A stretch of DNA of 64,000 bases from Thiorhodovibrio winogradskyi (GTDB lineage Bacteria > Pseudomonadota > Gammaproteobacteria > Chromatiales > Chromatiaceae), in assembly GCF_036208045.1 (NCBI RefSeq), contig NZ_CP121472.1, forward strand, positions 3,483,531 to 3,547,530. Reading direction: 5' to 3'. The notes beneath the pieces are model-generated. The model was not told where the DNA came from. It did no database searches and was given only the letters and a program-made list of their open reading frames with translations. A program made the translations under genes and the position numbers. Below, in pieces: positions 56,530 to 63,889 of this stretch (its first letter is position 1; each line of letters opens with the position of its first letter).

Positions 56530-56950
56530 AGTGCGCACTTATGTCGACGCCAATGTGCTGATCGCGGCATGGAATGCCGAGAAAGAACCACGGGCTTGGG
56601 CGCGTGCGGTACTAGATGATCCCCAGCGCCGATTCATCATCAGCGACTTTGTGCGTCTTGAAGTCCTGCCCAAGCCGGAATTTCATCGCAAAACGCGCGA
56701 ACTGGCCTTCATGCACATGGTTTTTTCGACAGCGGAAAACGTGCCCGTGAGCACCGCATTGGTACAACGCGCGCTTGCGATGGCGGGACGTTACGATCTG
56801 AGTCCACTGGATGCCCTGCATCTAGCGGCTGCGGCGGAAGCCAGGGTGGATGAACTCGTTACAATGGAGCGACCGGAAAAGCCAATGTGTCGGCAAACGG
56901 AGGTCCGGGTGATTTCTTTACGAGTACTAGACGAGCAAGGGAAGGCATGA
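56522..56950 (+). CDS. PIN-domain toxin (VapC-like) of module 2
   Basis: The 142-residue protein begins VRTYVDANVLIAAWNAEKEP and has ISDFVRLEVLPKPEFHRKTR and RYDLSPLDALHLAAAAEARV, placing the acidic PIN residues in order. It is a VapC-type ribonuclease of a subfamily different from module 1 but akin to the truncated toxin at 60734. Its stop overlaps the ATG of the next pglX piece (ATGA), so translation of pglX continues by coupling. Confidence 0.88.
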   Translation: MTKVRTYVDANVLIAAWNAEKEPRAWARAVLDDPQRRFIISDFVRLEVLPKPEFHRKTRELAFMHMVFSTAENVPVSTALVQRALAMAGRYDLSPLDALHLAAAAEARVDELVTMERPEKPMCRQTEVRVISLRVLDEQGKA

Positions 56951-58017
56951 CCATCTTCCTGCGCCTGTTATCCGAGTCCGACAAGGCATCGGCGCTATTG
57001 GAGCTGTGTGATCGGCAGCGCGCCGGCGGTGATGACCCGCGCTCTTTCGATGTAGCGCCGGACGCCTTCGATGCGATACCGGGAAAGCCCTTTGCGTATT
57101 GGGTGAGTGAGGCGGTGAGGGAGACGTTCATGCGCTTTGATTCATTCGAGTGTAATGGCCGATTTGTTAAGCACGGGCTCACCACAGGTAACGATGATCG
57201 GTTTGTTCGGGTATGGTGGGAAACCCCTAAAGCATCCGGTTGGTTACCTTTTGCTAAAGGTGGCAACTATTCACCTTACTACGCTGACCAGCAATTATTG
57301 TTAAAATGGTTTGATAACGGCGCTGAACTGAGAGCGGGCTATCAAACGAAATCAATACCGGGAACCCGGCTTGACGGCAATGAGTTTTTTGGTCGCAGAG
57401 GTATCACTTGGCCCCTTAGAGCGCACAGATTTTCACCTCAAACGCTAAATGCGAACGCTAGTTTTTCTGCAAGAGGTTACTGCGCTTTTTTACCGGATGG
57501 TACCGAGCTTATTGCGCTTGCAATTTTTAATAGCTGCGCCTTTGACTATCTATTCAAAGTAGCGCTTGGCCGATTTGGCTTTCCGGAGTTCATCGTTGGA
57601 ATTCTTCAGATTTTACCTTGGCCTTCTGTTCAACTAACAGAAAAACAACGCCTGACTGAATTGGCCCGCCACGCCTGGTCACTCAAACGCGCCCTCGACA
57701 CCGCTAATCAAACCTCCCACGCCTTCACCCTGCCGGCGCTGCTCCAGGTCGAAGGCGCGACCCTCGCTGATCGCGCGGCGGCCTGGAAGCGCCGCGTCGC
57801 CGAAACCCAGGAAGAACTCGCCGACATCCAACGCCAGATCGACGCCATCTGTTTCGATCTCTACGGCTTCTCGGCGGAAGATCGCGCCGCCGCGTTAAGC
57901 AGCGAAACCCTCGGCGAGCCAAGCGAAGAAGACGACGAGGAAGGTGACGCGGCAAACTTTGGCACCCGATTCGGCGGTCAGTCATCCTCCACGAACGCTG
58001 ATCCAATCGACCACTGA
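56947..58017 (+). CDS. pglX: PglX middle fragment: target-recognition part
   Basis: The 356-residue fragment takes up PglX exactly where the first piece stopped (TIFLRLLSESDKASALLELC), and continues through PFAYWVSEAVR, TGNDDRFVRVWWE and FAKGGNYSPYYADQQLLLKW, the expected order of the target-recognition region. About 57130-57660 is noticeably AT-richer than both sides, suggesting an exchanged recognition domain. It ends in an acidic linker (GEPSEEDDEEGD) and stops 6 bp before hicA. The start codon overlaps the upstream toxin stop. A split but working PglX is possible; loss of function is equally possible. Confidence 0.9.
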   Translation: MTIFLRLLSESDKASALLELCDRQRAGGDDPRSFDVAPDAFDAIPGKPFAYWVSEAVRETFMRFDSFECNGRFVKHGLTTGNDDRFVRVWWETPKASGWLPFAKGGNYSPYYADQQLLLKWFDNGAELRAGYQTKSIPGTRLDGNEFFGRRGITWPLRAHRFSPQTLNANASFSARGYCAFLPDGTELIALAIFNSCAFDYLFKVALGRFGFPEFIVGILQILPWPSVQLTEKQRLTELARHAWSLKRALDTANQTSHAFTLPALLQVEGATLADRAAAWKRRVAETQEELADIQRQIDAICFDLYGFSAEDRAAALSSETLGEPSEEDDEEGDAANFGTRFGGQSSSTNADPIDH

Positions 58018-58023
58018 ACCACC

Positions 58024-58218
58024 ATGCCGCGCAAACTTCGAGAATTGTTACGCGACCTTGAGAAAGCCGGGTTCAGGAATCGGGGAGGAAAAGGCAGCCA
58101 TCGCAATTTCGAGCACCCATCCGGAGCGCGCATTACCATCTCCGGGAAGCTCGGTGATGACGCCAAGTTGTACCAGGAACGCGAAGTCAGGCAAAAAATT
58201 CACGAGGCAGCCCGATGA
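58024..58218 (+). CDS. hicA: HicA-type mRNA interferase toxin, inside pglX
   Basis: The 64-residue protein has the HicA pattern LRELLRDLEKAGFRNRGGKG then SHRNFEHPSGARITI, with the catalytic histidine in GSHRNF. HicA cleaves mRNA independently of the ribosome. It precedes hicB, as is usual, with a 4-bp overlap, and sits between the middle and C-terminal pieces of pglX. Confidence 0.92.
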   Translation: MPRKLRELLRDLEKAGFRNRGGKGSHRNFEHPSGARITISGKLGDDAKLYQEREVRQKIHEAAR

Positions 58219-58454
58219 AAGAAAGCGCCAACTATCTGAAAATTGTCGCATGGTCGGATGAAGACCAATGTTTTATTGGTCAATGTCCCGGTGTCATTGG
58301 CCCCTGCTGCCATGGCGACGATGAAACAGCGGTCTATGCCGAACTCTGCGACATCGTCGATGAATGGCTGGAACTGTGGAAAAATGAAGGGAAGCCATTA
58401 CCCCAACCCACCTACGAACAAAAGATCGCGCAATTCTTGGCGAACGCGGCATGA
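58215..58454 (+). CDS. hicB: HicB-type antitoxin, inside pglX
   Basis: The 79-residue protein has a partial RNase H-like HicB fold: YLKIVAWSDEDQCFIGQCPG, HGDDETAVYAELCDIVDEWL and a short C-terminal helix. The fold lacks an added DNA-binding domain, so autoregulation may be weak. Its stop overlaps the ATG of the last pglX piece, giving translational coupling. Confidence 0.9.
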   Translation: MKESANYLKIVAWSDEDQCFIGQCPGVIGPCCHGDDETAVYAELCDIVDEWLELWKNEGKPLPQPTYEQKIAQFLANAA

Positions 58455-59515
58455 GCGATGCCACCGCTCTGACCGCCGAGTTGCTCGACTGGCTGCTGGG
58501 CCTGGCTTTTGGACGCTTTGATATCCGCCAAGCCACACATGCGCGCCAGCCCGCCGCCGAGCCTGAGCCGTTCGATCCCCTGCCCGCGACCGCCCCCGGC
58601 ATGTTGGCGGACGAGGACGCTCACCAGCTGCGCAACAACGCCGACGCCGATCCGCTCGCTGTCGCCTGGGACGGCATTCTCGTCGATGACCCCAGCCACC
58701 CGCGCGATCTCGACCGCCCCATCCAGCAGGCACTCGCCCTGATCTTTGGCGACGGCGCCGACGCCATCCAACAGCAAGCCTGCGACATCCTCGGCGTCAC
58801 CTCCCTGCGCGACTACTTCCGCCGCCCCGCCGCCTTCTTCGCCGACCACCTGAAGCGCTACAGCAAAAGCCGCCGCCAGGCGCCCATCTACTGGCCGCTG
58901 TCCACCCCATCCGGCAGCTACACGCTGTGGCTCTACTACCACCGCCTCACCCCCCAGACCCTCTACACTTGCGTCAATGATTTCCTCGACGGCCCACAGG
59001 GAAAATTGGCCCAGGTGCGCGACAGCCGCGCCGCCTTGGCCAACAAAGCCACCCGAACCCCCAAGGAAGAAAAAGACTTCGCCAGCCTCACCGATCTCGA
59101 CGCCGAATTGACCGCCTTCCGCGACCACCTGCTGCGCATCGCCGCGGACTGGCAACCCAACCTCAACGACGGCGTGCAGATCACCGCCGCGCCCCTATGG
59201 CCGCTGTTCAAACTGCCCAAGTGGCAAAAGACCCTCAAGGACACCTGGGCCAAGCTGGAAAAAGGCGACTACGACTGGGCGCACCTGGCGCGAAGCTACT
59301 GGCCCGAGCGCGTGCTGCGCAATTGCCACCAAGACCGCAGCCTCGCCATCGCCCACGGCGTGGAGCAAGATTTCTGGGAAGAAGTGGAAGTGACCGAGAA
59401 GCCCAAAGGCAAAGGCCGCGGCAAGGCCAAGGGCGGCGCCAAGCTGGCATGGCGTCCCAAACCACAGTCAGACGCCGAGCTGGCGCAATTGATCCAGCGC
59501 CTGATCAATGGCTGA
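58451..59515 (+). CDS. pglX: PglX C-terminal fragment
   Basis: The 354-residue fragment is the C-terminal part of PglX: LLDWLLGLAFGRFDIRQATH, DGILVDDPSHPRDLD, LKRYSKSRRQAPIYWPLSTP, SGSYTLWLYYHRLTPQTLY and WQPNLNDGVQITAAPLWPLF. All are in the order of full-length homologues. The three pieces total about 1343 residues, a normal PglX length. A Lys/Gly-rich insert (KPKGKGRGKAKGGAKL) lies near the end. Its ATG overlaps the hicB stop. No pglZ follows. Confidence 0.92.
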   Translation: MSDATALTAELLDWLLGLAFGRFDIRQATHARQPAAEPEPFDPLPATAPGMLADEDAHQLRNNADADPLAVAWDGILVDDPSHPRDLDRPIQQALALIFGDGADAIQQQACDILGVTSLRDYFRRPAAFFADHLKRYSKSRRQAPIYWPLSTPSGSYTLWLYYHRLTPQTLYTCVNDFLDGPQGKLAQVRDSRAALANKATRTPKEEKDFASLTDLDAELTAFRDHLLRIAADWQPNLNDGVQITAAPLWPLFKLPKWQKTLKDTWAKLEKGDYDWAHLARSYWPERVLRNCHQDRSLAIAHGVEQDFWEEVEVTEKPKGKGRGKAKGGAKLAWRPKPQSDAELAQLIQRLING

Positions 59516-59676
59516 ACCCCAGCCAGAAGCCTCCGCGTGCTACATACTGGCTCCCAAGCTTTTGCGCACTCAGGAATCTGCTCAGGCGCAAGAAACATCT
59601 GGTTCGCTTTTCCCCAGGGCGGAATCAACCCCATCATCTGGGTCATCATCATGAATTCATACAGGAGCCAAAAACC

Positions 59677-59925
59677 ATGTTGAATACCCTTCGCGCGACT
59701 GTCACACCCGCCGGCACCATTGTTTTTGACGAAGCCGTCGATGTGACGCATCCCACCGCCGTGCTGGTCACCTTGCTCGAAGAACCCGTGGTCGAGCCCA
59801 AGGCGGAGACTGAAGACCCTTTGTCTTGGCAGCTCACGGATGAAGAAAAGCGTATTTGGGACGAATTTCCGGAGTTTCGCCGACAACATCCGGTAAATTT
59901 TAACTCAATGGAAACCACCGAATGA
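59677..59925 (+). CDS. Antitoxin of VapBC-type module 4
   Basis: The 82-residue protein starts MLNTLRATVTPAGTIVFDEA, an AbrB/DUF2281-like beta segment, and has an acidic helical tail (EKRIWDEFPEFRRQHP). ACAGGAG precedes the ATG at 59677. It overlaps the PIN toxin gene by 4 bp. It lies 161 bp after the last pglX piece. Confidence 0.75.
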   Translation: MLNTLRATVTPAGTIVFDEAVDVTHPTAVLVTLLEEPVVEPKAETEDPLSWQLTDEEKRIWDEFPEFRRQHPVNFNSMETTE

Positions 59926-60317
59926 TTTATCAGCTTGATACCAACGCGATCAATGATCTGTTGCGCGAACAAGAGCCACTGATGACGCATTTTCGTCGCG
60001 TTCGCGACCATGCTCGCTTCATCCTCTGCCCGGTGGTGGATTTTGAGATCCGGCGTTACTTGTTGTTAAAGGCCGCGACGCGCAACCTGGCGCATTACGA
60101 AACACTGATCAGTGCTTGGTATCAACCGGTTACCACTCTCGCCGATTGGCGCCACGCAGCTGAACTCTGGGCGCAACGGCATCGCATTGGTAACCCGATT
60201 TCCGATGCCGACTTGCTGATTGCTGTCTGCGCGCTGCGACACAACGCGATTTTGGTCACCAATAACACAGCGCATTTTCTCGGCATAGGACTGCAACTGG
60301 CAGACTGGCGGCAGTGA
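59922..60317 (+). CDS. PIN-domain toxin (VapC-like) of module 4
   Basis: The 131-residue protein begins MIYQLDTNAINDLLREQEPL, has CPVVDFEIRRYLLLKAATRN and ends with RIGNPISDADLLIAVCALRH and LVTNNTAHF. These are the ordered acidic and Asn/Thr motifs of VapC ribonucleases. It resembles the VapC/FitB type and appears intact. Confidence 0.9.
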   Translation: MIYQLDTNAINDLLREQEPLMTHFRRVRDHARFILCPVVDFEIRRYLLLKAATRNLAHYETLISAWYQPVTTLADWRHAAELWAQRHRIGNPISDADLLIAVCALRHNAILVTNNTAHFLGIGLQLADWRQ

Positions 60318-60408
60318 TCTTTGGCCGTGACCTGGATGACGAGACGGCGCCCATAGAACCAAGCAGCCCTTCATCATCCCATAACGAGTAGCAATCAAGA
60401 GAAGCAAC

Positions 60409-60741
60409 ATGCAAGAACAGCGCGTGGTTAGCCGTGTCGGCGATGGCAAGCTCAGCATACCATTGCCCGAAAGCTTCAATCACCATCGGGTTGAGGTCAT
60501 CGTTCGCACCCTCGACGAGGATGTAAAGCCGCCGGGACCGCGCGGGGAACCGACTGATGAATCGCCAGCACCCATTCTAACCGGCGATTCTGTGGTCGAT
60601 CATTTTCAACCACAAACCGAGCTGGGACGCAGGCTGATTGCATTGCGTCGCGCCCATGTCGAAGCGGGCGGCAAACTGATGAGTTGGGATGAAATCGATG
60701 CCGAGCTGCGCGAACGCCGTGGCGGCGCATACGATGACTAA
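60409..60741 (+). CDS. Antitoxin of VapBC-type module 5
   Basis: The 110-residue protein begins MQEQRVVSRVGDGKLSIPLP then ESFNHHRVEVIVRTLDED, closely related to the module 1 antitoxin. Its C-terminal half (ELGRRLIALRRAHVEAGGKL, then SWDEIDAELRERRGG) resembles that of the module 2 antitoxin, so it looks like a link between the two. It overlaps the truncated toxin gene by 8 bp. Confidence 0.8.
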   Translation: MQEQRVVSRVGDGKLSIPLPESFNHHRVEVIVRTLDEDVKPPGPRGEPTDESPAPILTGDSVVDHFQPQTELGRRLIALRRAHVEAGGKLMSWDEIDAELRERRGGAYDD

Positions 60742-60880
60742 ACGCACCTATATCGATGCCAATCTGCTCATCGCGGCATGGCATGGCCGGGATGAAGCTG
60801 GTACCGAGGCTTTGACTGTATTGGACGATGCTGGCCGAAGGCTGTTGGTCAGTGACGCTCTCTGGCTGGCCGCTCACCGC
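60734..60880 (+). pseudogene. Truncated PIN toxin of module 5
   Basis: The frame MTKRTYIDANLLIAAWHGRD then VLDDAGRRLLVSDALWL matches the first third of the module 2 toxin. Past about 60870 the similarity ends and the open frame runs into the 3' end of the opposite-strand gene. The other catalytic acidic residues are missing. This junction is the right-hand end of the defence region and probably a deletion endpoint. Confidence 0.82.
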
Positions 60881-60888
60881 TACCGTCA

Positions 60889-62706
60889 TCAGCGAATTTC
60901 AAAGATCGGCGCTCTGGGCGTAAAAGGCAAGCGCCGCCCCTCCGGGAGCAAAAAGGCGTGCTCGAACGGGATGTCGAGCCGCGCCTCACAGAAGCCATCG
61001 GTGATTAACAAAATTGGGCCGGCGGCGGGAAATTCGCTGCGTTTGGCCAGATCGCGCAGTCGATCCAGGCCGGGTTGCAACACAGTCCCGCCACGTCCGC
61101 GCACCTGATAGCGTTCCAGCAGGGCTTCCGGCGGCACCCAGCCATGATCGAAGGCGGCGGCATCGCAGCTCACCAAGCGCACCGCCTCGACCTCGCGGGC
61201 CAGGCTGTAGCTGGCGATGGCGCCTAGGGCCTGCCCGAGGAGCTTGGGGGCCATGGATCCCGAGGTGTCGAGCACCACGCCAAACACCCGTGCCTTGCGG
61301 GTCTCCTCGGGTGGCAGTCGGGGGGATGGCCGGGGAATATCGGGCGTGGCCGATTGGCGGCGGGAGGGTTTTGCATAACTGCGCTGTCGCTCGGGTGGCG
61401 GAAACTGGGCGTCGAACCACTCCGCGAGGCGCACATCCCAGGGAATGGGAGGCTGGCTGAGACTGCGGATGGCTTCGATCAATCCCGCCGGCAGGGTGCC
61501 GCGACCACTGGCAAACAGGCGCTCCATGCCTTGGGCGAGGGCGCGGCGACAGTAGGCTTCGGCATCGACGAAGGGCGGCCCCTGCTCATCACCGAGCAGA
61601 TCGGGTTGACCCGTGCCGCGCAGTGTTGCCAGCTTGCGGGCGCGGCGGATATCCCGCGCCAGCCGGTCGTAGATCTCCTCCGCCGACAGGTTCGCAAGCG
61701 CCGGGTCGTGTAACAGCCCGAGCACCGGCGGGGTGCCAACGCGCATCTCCATCAGCCAGGCGTTGATGACGTAGTCGCAGGCCGCGTTCCAGAGAAAGGG
61801 ATCACGCCCGCGACGCCGGGAGCTGTGATTCAAGCCCGCGTGCAACAGCTCGTGGGCCATGACAAAGAGCGCCTCGGCATCGCTGAGATGGGCCGCGGGG
61901 TTGATCCAGATGCGCCGAGCGGCCACATCGATGGCGGCAACTTGAATCCCATAGTGTTGACACTGGCGTGGGTCTTGCTCCAAATCGAACCCAGCGGCCA
62001 AGGCTCCGAGCAAGGGATAGGCATCCATCAGGCGGCGTTTGGCCCGCTGCGCCTCGGTATCCCGGGGCAGCGCATCCCCTGGCTCCTGGTGTCCTGCCGC
62101 GACCTGCAAAGCCACCCCCACGCCACGGGCAATGCCTGCCGCGAAATCAGCGCGCCAATCGTCCCGCGTCCGGCATCGACGCCAACGGTGTCGAGTCGCC
62201 TCCAGCTCGATGAACAGCGGATGATCCGCGCCACACCAGGCTTCGCGCCAGGCAATCAATGTCGGTTCGGGAGGATTCGCCCTGAATTGCTGAAACAGCG
62301 CCGCTTCGCCACCGGCGGGAAGGGATAGCGGTGGATGCCACAAGGCCTCCGGCAGTGGCCCGATTTTGAGTCCGTCACAAAAGTGTTCCGCCGCCAGCAG
62401 GCAGGCCAACTCCCAGAGCGCTTGCGGCTCCCGGCGTTGCACCGCCCCCAATCCCAGACACACCAGGGCGGTGGCGATCAGCCGCGCCCATTCGGCGGGT
62501 TGAGCGCGGCGGCTGGGATGCAGCCAGATCTCGCCATGCGCGCTCAACACCAGCCAACCCGCCCGCCCCAGATGTTGATGATCGGTATCGCGATGGATAT
62601 GACAGGCGTTGAGCAAGGGCAAGAGCACGGCCTGAGTCTGAAGCAGGCCGATTCCCGCCTGTTGCGCCTCCTGAGCCGGATTGGGGCGCGACTTTGCCTT
62701 GGGCAT
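60889..62706 (-). CDS. DUF2201 putative metallopeptidase with vWA domain
   Basis: The 605-residue protein has a zinc-site motif HELLHAGLNH within FVMAHELLHAGLNHSSRRRG (about residues 300-315), a CDYVINAWL segment, and a C-terminal von Willebrand A-like domain with the metal-ion motif VVLDTSGSM (about 460) and ILLITDGFCEA. The family is labelled DUF2201 or putative metallopeptidase. It is paired with a MoxR-type ATPase upstream. Such pairs are usually viewed as chaperone-like, remodelling a partner protein; the substrate is unknown. The ATG at 62706 lies one base after the MoxR stop. Confidence 0.85.
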   Translation of the reverse strand: MPKAKSRPNPAQEAQQAGIGLLQTQAVLLPLLNACHIHRDTDHQHLGRAGWLVLSAHGEIWLHPSRRAQPAEWARLIATALVCLGLGAVQRREPQALWELACLLAAEHFCDGLKIGPLPEALWHPPLSLPAGGEAALFQQFRANPPEPTLIAWREAWCGADHPLFIELEATRHRWRRCRTRDDWRADFAAGIARGVGVALQVAAGHQEPGDALPRDTEAQRAKRRLMDAYPLLGALAAGFDLEQDPRQCQHYGIQVAAIDVAARRIWINPAAHLSDAEALFVMAHELLHAGLNHSSRRRGRDPFLWNAACDYVINAWLMEMRVGTPPVLGLLHDPALANLSAEEIYDRLARDIRRARKLATLRGTGQPDLLGDEQGPPFVDAEAYCRRALAQGMERLFASGRGTLPAGLIEAIRSLSQPPIPWDVRLAEWFDAQFPPPERQRSYAKPSRRQSATPDIPRPSPRLPPEETRKARVFGVVLDTSGSMAPKLLGQALGAIASYSLAREVEAVRLVSCDAAAFDHGWVPPEALLERYQVRGRGGTVLQPGLDRLRDLAKRSEFPAAGPILLITDGFCEARLDIPFEHAFLLPEGRRLPFTPRAPIFEIR

Positions 62707-62707
62707 C

Positions 62708-63766
62708 TCAGCCGCGTCCCGCCAAGCGCGGCAGGTCTCGCGCGACCTCGACCAGGAACCAGTCCGGAAGGCGCCGCCCGGCATCGTCCTCGGCAACGAC
62801 GGTCTGGGCAATTTCCACGCTGATACGCGCCAAGTCCTTGAGTCGATCCTTGGCCTGCAAGCTGAGTTTGCGGTGTTCAGCGCCCACGGCCGTCTCTTGA
62901 TCCGGAAGTTCCTTCAGCAGCCGCCCGCGTAGGGATTGGGCGAGGAAATAGAGCAGATCCCGATCCTTCGGCTCCGCCGGCCAGCGCGCGTCGCCTTTGA
63001 GAATGGCGGTCAGCGCATGCTGTTGGCGCACCTGTTTGAGAAAGCCTTTGAATTGACCGGCGTGCGCCGGGGTCAGTAAGCCATGGGTTAAGGCCTCGAG
63101 CAGCTCCGGCGCGATGTCCTCGCCGAAGGAATGGAGCGCATCGGAGAGCATGTGCCAGGCCCGGGGCGTGGAGAAAGGTTCCTCATGCTTGGGCGGCTCG
63201 CTCCACAGATGATCTGGGCGCAGTTGAATATAGTCCAGTACCCAAGGATGAATGGCGCCCTGCTGCCTGGCCCATTCCAGCCATTGGCGATGATCGGCCT
63301 TCAGGTGAATATGCACCAGGCGATTGATCAGGGCCGAGGGCATGGGTTTGACGATGGCGGCATCCTTGGCACGATTGCCGGCGCCGATCACCAGAGTGCC
63401 GGGCGGCAAGCGATATTCACCGACCCGTTGTTCCAAAATCAGTGAATAGAACGCCTTCTGGATCTCATGGCTGGCCGCGTTGAGTTCATCGAGAAATAAC
63501 ACAAAAGGATCGTGACGAACGATATTCGCGGGCGGATAGAAGCGCGAACATTCACCTTCGATCTTCGGAATCCCCAGCAGGTCTTCCGGCGCCAATTGAC
63601 TGCCCAACAGCGAGACACATTCGAGTCCGACCTCCTCGGCAAAGCGGGTGACCAAAGCGGTCTTGCCGATACCGGGTGCGCCCCACAGAAACACCGGTCG
63701 CACCACGGCGACGTGGAGAAGAAACTCAAACGCCTGGTTGGGGCTAAGTTGGATCGCGGCATTCAT
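62708..63766 (-). CDS. MoxR-type AAA+ ATPase
   Basis: The 352-residue protein has Walker A FLWGAPGIGKTALV (about residues 27-40), Walker B FVLFLDELNAASHEIQKAFY, and GAGNRAKDAAIVKPMPSALI as sensor 1 region with INRLVHIHL following. It is an AAA+ ATPase of the MoxR branch. Together with the adjoining vWA protein it forms the common MoxR-vWA pair. It lies outside the BREX operon on the opposite strand. Confidence 0.9.
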   Translation of the reverse strand: MNAAIQLSPNQAFEFLLHVAVVRPVFLWGAPGIGKTALVTRFAEEVGLECVSLLGSQLAPEDLLGIPKIEGECSRFYPPANIVRHDPFVLFLDELNAASHEIQKAFYSLILEQRVGEYRLPPGTLVIGAGNRAKDAAIVKPMPSALINRLVHIHLKADHRQWLEWARQQGAIHPWVLDYIQLRPDHLWSEPPKHEEPFSTPRAWHMLSDALHSFGEDIAPELLEALTHGLLTPAHAGQFKGFLKQVRQQHALTAILKGDARWPAEPKDRDLLYFLAQSLRGRLLKELPDQETAVGAEHRKLSLQAKDRLKDLARISVEIAQTVVAEDDAGRRLPDWFLVEVARDLPRLAGRG

Positions 63767-63889
63767 AACGCCATGTTAAGAGAATTTTTTAGCTCGCTGA
63801 CAAAAATTGCCCGGGCGAGCCCTTCGATATTAAACGTGGTCTGTCCCGGTTTTCCACTGCGGTTTTCCACTGTTTCCCCCAGCTGGGGA

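Noticed and set aside
53283-59515. Reading the pglX pieces as several separate methyltransferase genes
   Set aside because: The motifs do not repeat. Each piece supplies a different part of one PglX in order, apart from the short duplicated segment at 55813-56217.
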